From positions 1 through 22,567 of the forward strand of contig CAZDLO010000052.1 of NCBI GenBank assembly GCA_964506325.1: a stretch of 22,567 bases of DNA. The letters run 5' to 3'. Positions 7,762-15,090 of the stretch are shown here, piece by piece. The position numbers and the translations under genes were made by a program. A model generated the notes under the pieces. The model was not told the DNA's origin. It worked only from the letters and a program-made list of their open reading frames with translations, and searched no databases. Positions within the stretch are counted from its first letter, which is position 1; each line of letters opens with the position of its first letter. This stretch comes from CAINVV01 sp964506325 (GTDB lineage: Bacteria; Bacteroidota; Bacteroidia; Bacteroidales; Prolixibacteraceae).

Positions 7762-9989
7762 GTCGCATCAATTTTGATCTTCTTGTTTTCAAAGGTGAAA
7801 CCAGAAATATGGTTGGCTTTCAAAGAAACTGACCCCGTACTTTGAGGTACAACTTTCCCAAAATAGGAGAGTTTGATTGCTGATGAGAGTTTGAGGACGC
7901 GCGGATCGGAAGCATCGTCTGCATCCGTTTGTTTTATTGTGTAATAGGCGTTAACCTTATTCATAAATGGGGCAATAAAATCGTAAAGCCATAATATCCC
8001 TTTTTTTGCCATGATGGTATTCAGTGGTAATTCGTCGGTAATGTTGAGATCTTCATAATAACCCAGCAAAACCCTGTAGGCAGTAAGATAGAAATAATAC
8101 AGCAAAGAATTTTTGTCGCCAAAAAAGGAGGTAAAATAGAACATGCTTCCGTCATTCACATAATAGGCATAACTTTCAGTAGCACTGCAATAGAGATAGT
8201 TGTAATTGTAGGCATCGGTAAAGGCTTCCCATTTTACTGTGATTTCATTCACTTTTTCATCCCTGTAACTGAACTTCAGAATATTGTTGGGCTGGATGCC
8301 AAAGGAGTTTTTTAACAGTGAATGAACCTGAAGGTTTGAAATTATTTCTCCCTCACCGGGATTGGAAAATGAGGAGAGTGTCTTATGTCCGTCTGTCGTT
8401 TTCAGGTAATAGGCGAGCGGATAATTTAGTGTTTTGGAACCAAGATTGGGCGACGTCTGTACCTGGAAATGTAGGTGCGGCTGCTGCGAACGTCCCGAAT
8501 TACCGCAATGGGCCAACAGGTCTCCGCTTTTTACATTATCACCCCTTTTAACCTTGAACGTTCCTTTCCTCAGATGTGACAATTGAGTGTACAGGCCATG
8601 CTTGTGCCTGATGATGATGGTGTTGCCCCAATTATTGACCTGGTCTGTTTTCCCGATTTCGTTATCGTTGACCTGGTCTATTATTTCTTCGACAATACCG
8701 TCTGCTGGTGCCAGAACCGGTTTGTTGTAACAATGATAGTTTTCACAAAGTAATCCTCCCGATTTGTAGGATTTCATCTCTTCATCAAGCAGCATAAAGT
8801 CATAGGCGTTGCTCCATTCGCCCTTGTGTGTGTAGATTCCGTTGTAACCCTGGCTGATAATCCACTCACCCCAGAACGGCAGTTGCAGCGGAAGGTAAAG
8901 AAGCTGGGAGAGCCTGGTTTTATTGTTTACATAGGTGTATAAATTATTTTCGGGAGAATAGTGCTGTATGGGAGTCATAATCAGTCCGGATGAACTTTTT
9001 CGCAGCGAGAGGAAATAAATAAACAGTATGACAACTATTGAAAATGGAAGTGAAAATACTGGAAGTTGAATTGTTCCCACAAGTCTCGACAGAGAAAGCA
9101 GTACCAATGAAGTAAGCGGGACCAGTAAAAAAGTCCAGAGATAGGACTTCCAGGAGGGTATCATAAAGAAACCGCCAATGGCAAGAGCTGTCATTATATA
9201 GTTGGCGCCTATGTTGTAATAGGAAAATCCCGCAGTCTCAGAGCCGGTAAAGGAAGCGAAAAAATAGGCAGATAGAAATCCGACAATGGTCAGGGAAAAT
9301 GCAATTCTTGAACTTATCAGCAACAGTACGGCAATCAGTATTCCTGAGATGATGTTATTCTGAAAAAACACGGAACTCAAAGATCTTAAATAGGTGTCGG
9401 CCAATTTGTTAATTGTAAAGGTGTCAATGGCTTGCAGGAAATTGACAAGTTGACTGCCTCCTACAGCATATACTTCATTGATCCAATATATGTTTCTCTG
9501 GGTTAGTCCCAGGTTTTCAAATGTAGCGGAAGGCATTACGATCAGCCAGAATCCGAATACGAAAGGGATACTCAGATGGGGTAACCCGTGCCTGCCCAGC
9601 CATCCTCCCAGGGTGACTGACAGGATCAGTGAAAGCAGTGATGCCAGCAATAACAGGCTGAAATAGACCAGTCCCGGATCAAAGAAAGTACCCATGCCAA
9701 GCCCGAGCAACAAGGCATTGAAACTATAGATGCCCTTTCTGAGCTGGAGTTTGTCAAACCCCATGGATCGTGCAATCAATACTGTCATCAAAACGGCAAT
9801 CAGGCCACTCACGCCGGCATAAAAATTAAACAGGGTCATGATCATTATTCCAATGGCAAACAGCTTGTTATCCAGGAAAAAGATCATGGAGTAGCTGTTA
9901 AGAATGGCCGGAAGAATATCCTCCCTGATTGTAAGTATGTCCTTGTTCGATTGCATGTGCAGCCTGTTGCTGATTTTCTGAAAATTCAA
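7746..9989 (-). CDS. Urea-transporter-like channel fused to a periplasmic M23 peptidase
   Basis: Fusion of 747 residues. Residues about 26-330 are a UT-family membrane domain with roughly ten hydrophobic segments. Family-like features are FNALLLGLG (90-98) and, in the second half, NNIISGILIA (211-220) and the YYNIGANYIMTALAIGG segment (257-273). Residues about 380-530 form an M23/LytM metallopeptidase domain with its zinc ligands kept: His388 and Asp397 (THKGEWSNAYDF), His472 (QLSHL) and the HLH pair His505/His507. An ADG motif (429-431) and a GxxVxxGDLLAHCGNSG core are also present. Residues about 535-747 form a further domain I do not recognise, very Tyr-rich at 594-645. The likely topology is inner membrane with the peptidase in the periplasm, acting on peptidoglycan. 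The transported solute may not be urea; no urease genes are nearby. The gene lies 7 bases after the decarboxylase gene. Confidence 0.85.
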   Translation of the reverse strand: MNFQKISNRLHMQSNKDILTIREDILPAILNSYSMIFFLDNKLFAIGIMIMTLFNFYAGVSGLIAVLMTVLIARSMGFDKLQLRKGIYSFNALLLGLGMGTFFDPGLVYFSLLLLASLLSLILSVTLGGWLGRHGLPHLSIPFVFGFWLIVMPSATFENLGLTQRNIYWINEVYAVGGSQLVNFLQAIDTFTINKLADTYLRSLSSVFFQNNIISGILIAVLLLISSRIAFSLTIVGFLSAYFFASFTGSETAGFSYYNIGANYIMTALAIGGFFMIPSWKSYLWTFLLVPLTSLVLLSLSRLVGTIQLPVFSLPFSIVVILFIYFLSLRKSSSGLIMTPIQHYSPENNLYTYVNNKTRLSQLLYLPLQLPFWGEWIISQGYNGIYTHKGEWSNAYDFMLLDEEMKSYKSGGLLCENYHCYNKPVLAPADGIVEEIIDQVNDNEIGKTDQVNNWGNTIIIRHKHGLYTQLSHLRKGTFKVKRGDNVKSGDLLAHCGNSGRSQQPHLHFQVQTSPNLGSKTLNYPLAYYLKTTDGHKTLSSFSNPGEGEIISNLQVHSLLKNSFGIQPNNILKFSYRDEKVNEITVKWEAFTDAYNYNYLYCSATESYAYYVNDGSMFYFTSFFGDKNSLLYYFYLTAYRVLLGYYEDLNITDELPLNTIMAKKGILWLYDFIAPFMNKVNAYYTIKQTDADDASDPRVLKLSSAIKLSYFGKVVPQSTGSVSLKANHISGFTFENKKIKIDATCINT

Positions 9990-9996
9990 TGATATT

Positions 9997-11361
9997 TTAC
10001 AATAGTGTATTTCTGGAAAGATGGGCAGGTATCTGTTCTGCCGATTCTATGTACCCGAGGGTTTCTGCGTTCCGTATCAGGTGAGGGCGGCTATCCTGAT
10101 CCAGCAATACAACATTCGGACGCAGGGTAATAAACTGCATCCATTGAGTCATATTGTAGGCTCCAACTTTGTGAACGACCAGTTGATCCCCTTTCTGCAG
10201 CAACGGGAGGGAAATATTTTCCCGTACAATGTCAATGTTCATGCAGAGCGGGCCATACAGGACGGTTTCTTCAGAGTGCTGTCCTGCATCCTGGGCAGGA
10301 CTTACCTTGTGTTCGTACCAGTTGGAAGTGAACAGCAGATTGATGCCAAAATCGACAATAGTCGAACGTCTTCCATCTGACAGCCGTTTATTGGCCAACA
10401 CTGTTCCGAGCAAAAAACCGGCATCATCGATCAGGGCTCTTCCTGTTTCCAGGATGAGCAGGGGAAGTTCATCCTGCCTGAAACCGTAACCCAGGATTAC
10501 ATCAGTAATGACATCTGCAAACTGATCAATTGTAGGAACAGTATCTGTCCCAGGTAGGTAAGAGCCTTTTAGGGTGTTGGTGGAAGGAAATCCACCGCCA
10601 AGATCCAGGTACTGGATTATTTTGTTGTGCTTTTCCTTGATACTCCAGGCCAGTTCGCACATTTTTGTTGCTGCTGCAGCGTAAGCTGAAGTTTCAAGCA
10701 TGAATGTTCCGATGTGACAGTGCAACCCCACCAAATTCAGATGCTTACAATTGAGGATTCTGTTTACAGCATTCCAGGCCTGGCCATTTTCATAATTGAA
10801 GCCAAACCGGTCCCATCGCGGGTAAATTCCTGTATCCATGTTTACCCGTATGGCCACTCTTGGTTTTAAATCAAGCTCTTCACTCAGTTTAATCAGGGAA
10901 TAGAGTTCATCAAAATGATCGATGTGAATCAGTGAATTGTTGCGGGCGGCAGTAATAAGTTGCCCATCCGTCTTGTCCGGCCCGTTAAAGATGATTTTAT
11001 TGCCCGGTACGCCGTTGTTGATGGCTTTTTCGTATTCGAAGCCTGAAACTACTTCAGCCCAGGATCCTTCCTGGTGAAAAATATTGCATACGGCATTCAG
11101 GTAATTGGTCTTGTATGACCAGGCAAACTGAACTTTCGGGTACCTCGTTTTAAAAACCCTGGCTGCATGCTGATAGTTCCGCCTGATCTGCTTTTCGGAG
11201 ACGACAAAAAGTGGTGATCCGTAGGTTTTGATCAACTCTTTAACACCGACTCCTTCCAGGTGGGAAACCACTTCATTCTTGGTCTGCGAGCCAAATTTAT
11301 TGGTAAAACCGGTGTTCAGTTTTTTGATAATGGGCCGCTCGTATTTTATCTTTTCCTTCAT
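9997..11361 (-). CDS. Fold-III PLP-dependent decarboxylase (diaminopimelate decarboxylase-like) with leader-like N-terminal tail
   Basis: Enzyme of 454 residues with the alanine-racemase-type TIM barrel plus C-terminal beta domain. Visible residues are the PLP lysine Lys84 (SYKTN), HCHIG (214-218, PLP stacking), GGG (255-257) and ETGR (305-308) for phosphate, and the second-subunit residues Cys373 and Asp377 (CMNID) with GAYN (400-403). The family decarboxylates diaminopimelate, ornithine, arginine or carboxynorspermidine. The specificity loop does not let me choose, and the motifs depart from standard lysA (ETGR instead of EPGR, CMNID instead of CESSD). The catalytic domain begins only near residue 37. 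Before it is a tail with Tyr7-Glu-Arg-Pro10 and Gly18, resembling RiPP leader peptides that bind PqqD-like domains. It lies between the ATP-grasp gene and the transporter fusion. Confidence 0.85.
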   Translation of the reverse strand: MKEKIKYERPIIKKLNTGFTNKFGSQTKNEVVSHLEGVGVKELIKTYGSPLFVVSEKQIRRNYQHAARVFKTRYPKVQFAWSYKTNYLNAVCNIFHQEGSWAEVVSGFEYEKAINNGVPGNKIIFNGPDKTDGQLITAARNNSLIHIDHFDELYSLIKLSEELDLKPRVAIRVNMDTGIYPRWDRFGFNYENGQAWNAVNRILNCKHLNLVGLHCHIGTFMLETSAYAAAATKMCELAWSIKEKHNKIIQYLDLGGGFPSTNTLKGSYLPGTDTVPTIDQFADVITDVILGYGFRQDELPLLILETGRALIDDAGFLLGTVLANKRLSDGRRSTIVDFGINLLFTSNWYEHKVSPAQDAGQHSEETVLYGPLCMNIDIVRENISLPLLQKGDQLVVHKVGAYNMTQWMQFITLRPNVVLLDQDSRPHLIRNAETLGYIESAEQIPAHLSRNTLL

Positions 11362-11408
11362 TTTTTCATTCTTTTTGCATGGCTTGTCATAAACCCAAAT
11401 GAGTTTTT

Positions 11409-12482
11409 TTACAATTCACCCGTTCCGGATATCTTTTGAAATTTCTCCACGTCAGTTATCAGATCCCAGGAATACCGGATGAATATTTTCCCGGCTTCGT
11501 AATGGCTGAAGGGTTCAATTTTTTCTCCCATGGCCATTTTTACAAGTGTTGCCGGCTGATTTTGGCCTGCAGCGGCAGAAAGGTAGATCCAGGCCGGGAA
11601 CCTTGGATTGACCTCCATGATGTATGATTTTCCGTCACTGGTATGCATGATTTCCAATTCACATCCTCCCCGCCATTTTGTGGCGCTAATAAATTGCCGG
11701 GCCAGTTCAATAAATGAACTGTCTTCAATGGTAATTCCGGCCCATGCTTTTCCTTTGTCTGTTATGTAGAGTTTTCGCATGGGAATCACACTGATGGTAT
11801 TACCGTTACCATCGCCCAGGGCGGCAATGTTGACCTCTGTCCCTTTGACGAATTTTTGCGCTATGACTGGCAAGCCCCATTTAGCCTGAAGCTGATAATA
11901 AGCTTTTTGTGCCTCTTCAGACGTGTTAACAATTGTTGCGTCGTAATATTTTCCTTTGATGACCAATGGATAATCCAATTCGTCTGAAGCCTTGGCCAGG
12001 TCGGATACCTGGTAAACAAGCCTGTCTTCCGGAACCAGCAAATGATGCTTTTCGCCGAATTTGTAAAGGGAGGTTTTGTGACGAGCTTCAAAGGGTCCGA
12101 GGTCGGGCAAAAATGTCCGGATACCAATCTTTTCAAGTTTGTCCTTCAACTTGATGAAGCTAAAAAGTTCTGCGTCAAAATTGGGAATGACAAGGTCGAT
12201 ATTTTCCTGTTGCTGGATGAAATCGAGGCGACGGAAGAGGTTGTCTGTGCCTGCAGAGGGATAGGGAATCTGGTAGGTCTTGTCGACCAGGTCATGCATG
12301 TAAATCCCAGGCTCCAGAGCCTCATAACTGAGCCCTATTATCCGTGCGGTAAAATCCGGACATTCCCTGATGGCCCTGATAACAGATACTCCCGGGCCCG
12401 GACTGTCAATAGCATTGAGACCGGTCACTGCAATCACCAGTTTCCTTGTTTGCTCTTTTTCGTAAGTGCCCTGAGGTATCAT
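11409..12482 (-). CDS. ATP-grasp ligase (carboxylate-amine/thiol ligase type)
   Basis: Cytoplasmic protein of 357 residues with a pre-ATP-grasp Rossmann-like N-terminus (VIAVTGLNAIDSPGPG, 16-31) like carbamoyl-phosphate-synthase-type ligases. An ATP-grasp domain follows: Lys176 (VIKGKYYDA), Lys210 with the hinge (AQKFVKGTEVNIAALGDG, Glu216), and the metal-binding Glu277 and Glu290/Asn292 (CELEIM and MEVNPR). Such enzymes activate a carboxylate as an acyl-phosphate and couple it to an amine, amino acid or peptide. It lies 47 bases after the PqqD-like gene and 47 before the decarboxylase, so it probably joins an amino acid to a small molecule or to the small protein before or after decarboxylation. 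Substrates cannot be read from the sequence. It is not a full carbamoyl phosphate synthase: only one ATP-grasp unit is present. Confidence 0.85.
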   Translation of the reverse strand: MIPQGTYEKEQTRKLVIAVTGLNAIDSPGPGVSVIRAIRECPDFTARIIGLSYEALEPGIYMHDLVDKTYQIPYPSAGTDNLFRRLDFIQQQENIDLVIPNFDAELFSFIKLKDKLEKIGIRTFLPDLGPFEARHKTSLYKFGEKHHLLVPEDRLVYQVSDLAKASDELDYPLVIKGKYYDATIVNTSEEAQKAYYQLQAKWGLPVIAQKFVKGTEVNIAALGDGNGNTISVIPMRKLYITDKGKAWAGITIEDSSFIELARQFISATKWRGGCELEIMHTSDGKSYIMEVNPRFPAWIYLSAAAGQNQPATLVKMAMGEKIEPFSHYEAGKIFIRYSWDLITDVEKFQKISGTGEL

Positions 12483-12529
12483 TTTCTGATTTTTTCTCCT
12501 GTTTTTGAAACTGCTGTATCAAACAACTC

Positions 12530-12772
12530 CTATTCTTCCAATAAGTTAAAATCTCTCAGCTGTGACAGAAAATCATCGAAGTCTTTTTCAAACTGGTTTT
12601 TCTCAATGTCATATTTGGCACATATTATCTCAATGATTTCCTGGCGTGACCTGTCTTCCTTGAACAGTGATAAAACATCTGATCCTGTGGGGTTTGACGA
12701 GAACGAATCACCAGAACCCGGATTGAAGATAAAGCCTGCCTCACTGGTGGCTATATTTTTTTTGAATCTCAT
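12530..12772 (-). CDS. PqqD-like small protein (RiPP recognition element fold)
   Basis: Protein of 80 residues with a PqqD-type pattern: beta strands around ATSEAGFIFNPGSGDSF, the NxTG turn at Asn27-Gly30 (NPTGSDVLSLF), a helix (SRQEIIEIICAKYDI, 42-56) and a final helix (FEKDFDDFLSQLRDFNLLEE). PqqD-family proteins bind leader peptides and deliver them to modifying enzymes, and related small proteins could act as carriers. Here there is no radical SAM partner; instead an ATP-grasp gene and a PLP decarboxylase gene follow. The C-terminus ends Leu-Leu-Glu-Glu. The gene lies 49 bases after the response-regulator gene on the same strand. No separate precursor peptide gene was found next to it. The family call is by pattern and should be checked with a profile. 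Confidence 0.72.
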   Translation of the reverse strand: MRFKKNIATSEAGFIFNPGSGDSFSSNPTGSDVLSLFKEDRSRQEIIEIICAKYDIEKNQFEKDFDDFLSQLRDFNLLEE

Positions 12773-12821
12773 GGCAGTATTGGTGGTTAATTATTCTGAT
12801 GGCGAAAAGTGGTATTCCGGA

Positions 12822-13541
12822 TCACAGGTAAAAGGTGCGGTCCAGGAATTTCTGAAAATTTTCTTTGTACTGCTCTCCGATTGGAATATACATCTTCTCA
12901 TCAAAAATAATCCTGTTCCGCTCAATTACCTTAACCTGAGCAAGGTTGACAATAAATGACCTGTGCACCCTCATAAACATGTTTTCAGGTAACTCAGTCT
13001 CAATGTTTTTCATCCTCATCAGCGTTGTTACCGGTTTTTCTTTGATAAGATGGATGATGATGTACTCGTTTGACCCTTCAATGTATTTGATATCTGCCAG
13101 GTGTATCCTGATCAGGCGGTGCTCTGCCTTAACGAAAATGTAATCCTGGTTTGACTGCTGGGGTTCCGGTGTCTTACTGTTCAGATCGAACCACGCTTTT
13201 GCCTTGTTGGCAGTCTTGAGAAACTGTCCGTAGCTGATTGGTTTCAACAGGTAGTCGAGTGCGTCGACCTGGAATCCTTCAATGGCATACTCGCTGTAGG
13301 CAGTTGTGAAGATGACCGGAATTTTTTGCTCCAGTGATTTTACAAAGTCCATGCCGTTTAAATCGGGCATATTGATATCTACAAACAGTAAATCAATCTG
13401 TCCCTCACGCACCAGCTGCAATGCTTCAAAAGCACTTGAGCAAAGCGCAGTTTTTTCAAAAAATGGTGTTTTGTCAATGTAGGCACCAATCTGTTTCAGT
13501 GCCAGAGGTTCGTCATCTACGGCTAAACATCTGATTTTCAT
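12822..13541 (-). CDS. LytTR-family response regulator
   Basis: Response regulator of 239 residues. The receiver domain (about 1-120) has the acidic pair in AVDDEP (Asp9-Asp10), phosphoacceptor Asp55 (LFVDINMPD), Thr79/80 and Lys100 (LLKP). The LytTR DNA-binding domain (about 132-239) shows the family's IxYIEGSNEYIIIH and FMRVHRSFIVNL segments. I chose the ATG at 13541 because the receiver begins directly at MKIRCLAVDDEP; a GTG at 13571 would add ten residues and overlap the kinase gene. It follows the histidine-kinase gene by 13 bases and is its partner. LytTR proteins bind pairs of about 9-base direct repeats, and such repeats lie upstream of the kinase gene, so autoregulation of the whole operon is likely. 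Confidence 0.93.
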   Translation of the reverse strand: MKIRCLAVDDEPLALKQIGAYIDKTPFFEKTALCSSAFEALQLVREGQIDLLFVDINMPDLNGMDFVKSLEQKIPVIFTTAYSEYAIEGFQVDALDYLLKPISYGQFLKTANKAKAWFDLNSKTPEPQQSNQDYIFVKAEHRLIRIHLADIKYIEGSNEYIIIHLIKEKPVTTLMRMKNIETELPENMFMRVHRSFIVNLAQVKVIERNRIIFDEKMYIPIGEQYKENFQKFLDRTFYL

Positions 13542-13554
13542 ACAATAGTTATTT

Positions 13555-14670
13555 TTATTCAATTGGGACACTTAAATATACAAGATACTCAGTGCCAGTA
13601 TCTTTGATTTCAAGTACATAATCCTTTCCAAAAAGGAGTTGGAGACTCTTTTTAATATTGGTCAGACCAATACCGGAGTATTTGTTTGCGGTATTTGTAT
13701 TCTGTTTGTGTTTGCTGTTCTTAATGGTGCAATTAAGTTTCTTGTCGGTAATTTCAAGGCTGAATAATACAAATGATTCATTCTGATAACTTACCCCATG
13801 TTTGAAGGCATTTTCAAGCAGTGAAATAAATAGCATGGCAGGGATTTCAATATCCGGTATCCTCTTTGGTATTTCAAGGGTAACCTTTACATTTTCAGAG
13901 AACCGGAGCTGCATCAGTGAAATATAACTTTCAATGAATCCGATCTCTTTTCTCAGGCTTGTATGCCCATGGGAGGTTTCATAAAGAAGGTATCGCATCA
14001 TCGTGGAGAGCCGGATAACAGCATCCTTTGCGTCCTCTGTATTGATGTCTATAAGGGAATGAATATTGTTCAGGGTATTCATGAAGAAGTGAGGACTGAC
14101 CTGGTGCCGCAGGAAGACCAGTTCGTTCCTGAGTTGCTCCTTTTCCATATCTTTACTCCTGTCTTCTGCGATAACCCACTGTCCAATAACTTTGATAGTA
14201 GTGCTGCTGCCGACAATCAGAAAGGATATAATCAGGTTGGCAAAAATCAGCATGGAGAGTGACTCATTTCCAATTCTTATTACTGGCTTAAATCCTATGG
14301 GAGCCGGCATTCCCGAGCCCAATTCCATGGGAATTCCTGATCCCAGGTTCATAGGCGGCATGGTAAGTGGCTGAGGGAAAAGAATTTCCTTGAATATCAG
14401 CCCAATACCTGTTATGGCAACGATTGTTACAACCGACGAGATTGAATAGATCTTGTATTTTTGCGTAATAAGGTATTTTGGGATAAGGACCAGAACGTTA
14501 AGCAGGAAAACCAGGAAGAATCCAAGTATACGAAGCCACTCCGACAACATCTTGTCCCAGTCCAGGGAATTGTAGCTCCACTGGTTGAAAAATGGAATGG
14601 AAAATACACCGATCCAGATCACACCATACGCTAGTGCCTCAATTACCTCTATTTTGAATGTTTTATTCAT
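13555..14670 (-). CDS. LytS-type sensor histidine kinase
   Basis: Membrane kinase of 371 residues from the chosen ATG. Four hydrophobic segments (about 14-28, 48-63, 80-93 and 139-155) are followed by a His_kinase-type dimerisation region with phospho-acceptor His194 (SPHFFMNTLNNI). The ATPase part has the N-box ENAFKHGV (286-293) and the GIGLTNIKKSL G-box (333-343). Between segments 3 and 4 is a Met/Pro/Gly-rich loop with GSGIP and GSGMP repeats and Met at 104, 107, 115 and 121. An upstream ATG at 14721 would add 17 non-membrane residues, but a -7-type box at 14708-14701 and a GGAGG favour 14670. It is the first gene of the operon and should sense an envelope or extracellular signal and phosphorylate the LytTR regulator. 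Confidence 0.9.
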   Translation of the reverse strand: MNKTFKIEVIEALAYGVIWIGVFSIPFFNQWSYNSLDWDKMLSEWLRILGFFLVFLLNVLVLIPKYLITQKYKIYSISSVVTIVAITGIGLIFKEILFPQPLTMPPMNLGSGIPMELGSGMPAPIGFKPVIRIGNESLSMLIFANLIISFLIVGSSTTIKVIGQWVIAEDRSKDMEKEQLRNELVFLRHQVSPHFFMNTLNNIHSLIDINTEDAKDAVIRLSTMMRYLLYETSHGHTSLRKEIGFIESYISLMQLRFSENVKVTLEIPKRIPDIEIPAMLFISLLENAFKHGVSYQNESFVLFSLEITDKKLNCTIKNSKHKQNTNTANKYSGIGLTNIKKSLQLLFGKDYVLEIKDTGTEYLVYLSVPIE

Positions 14671-14700
14671 CCGGTGTTTGTGAACCTCCACAATTTTAAA

Positions 14701-14708
14701 CAAAGATA
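14701..14708 (-). promoter_or_regulatory. Putative -7 box of the kinase/PqqD operon
   Basis: Minus strand 14708-14701 reads TATCTTTG, matching the Bacteroidota -7 consensus TAnnTTTG. Transcription would start near 14694, about 24 bases before the ATG at 14670. No good TTTG -33 element is present at the usual distance. The first of the three direct repeats lies where that element should be, as expected for a promoter that needs an activator. Confidence 0.45.
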
Positions 14709-14733
14709 GGTTTAGGGGCATAGAAAATTAGGA

Positions 14734-14784
14734 ACATCAGTAAAAAGCTTTTTTTTATCAGTAAATGGCAATTTTACATCAGTG
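14734..14784. repeat. Three 9-base direct repeats at 21-base period, likely LytTR binding sites
   Basis: ACATCAGTA (14734-14742), TTATCAGTA (14755-14763) and ACATCAGTG (14776-14784) share the core ATCAGT and are each separated by exactly 12 bases, two helical turns centre to centre. LytTR regulators such as AgrA and ComE recognise paired 9-10-base direct repeats with 11-13-base gaps. The copy nearest the operon would sit around -40 to -48 from the proposed start site. A fourth ATCAG at 14803-14807 is out of phase. Confidence 0.6.
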
Positions 14785-15090
14785 ATTCACTGAGTGGGTT
14801 GTATCAGCCCGAATGGGAGGCGTCCCGGTGCTTTATTATCCCGGCTGATTTAATCCTTTCGAAAAAGGTTGAATGATCCACCTTTCCTCCGTGTCCGTCT
14901 TTTGTTGGGAGGGTGCGCGGCTGAGTTTTCCCGGGTTTGTCGGAATTGCCGGAAAGCGTGGATTTTACTATTTTTATTTCAAATTTAATGTGTTTCCCTG
15001 TGAGTATGGATATCCTGCAAGGATTCTTTTCAACTGACTTTAATGCCCGGCAGCACCAAGTATTTTTCATTCAAGTATAACTAACAGATA
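14785..15090. other. Intergenic region upstream of the mannosidase gene
   Basis: This is the rest of the 420-base gap between the divergent kinase and GH92 genes. It holds no convincing gene, RNA or terminator. CAAGTAT occurs twice (15057-15063 and 15072-15078) shortly before the GH92 start. An 88-codon minus-strand frame (14804-15070) shows no recognisable motif. TTTG occurs at 14936-14939, but no -7 box lies at the right distance, so the GH92 promoter was not located. Confidence 0.4.

Noticed and set aside
7746..9989. A complete urea-utilisation locus.
   Set aside because: The UT-like channel has no urease, urea carboxylase or agmatinase/arginase gene beside it, so urea as the solute is not supported by context.
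9997..11361. Naming the decarboxylase lysA.
   Set aside because: The fold and PLP residues fit, but the N-terminal tail, the ETGR and CMNID variants, and the PqqD/ATP-grasp neighbourhood argue against a housekeeping diaminopimelate decarboxylase.
12042..12959. A 305-codon open frame on the plus strand.
   Set aside because: It runs antisense across parts of the ATP-grasp, PqqD-like and response-regulator genes and the gaps between them, which all have clear family motifs. Its translation shows no domain.
14804..15070. An 88-codon minus-strand frame in the kinase/GH92 gap, considered as a small gene or RiPP precursor.
   Set aside because: It has no leader-like motif, signal peptide or recognisable domain, and its start lies inside the region expected to hold the GH92 promoter. 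It was left as intergenic.
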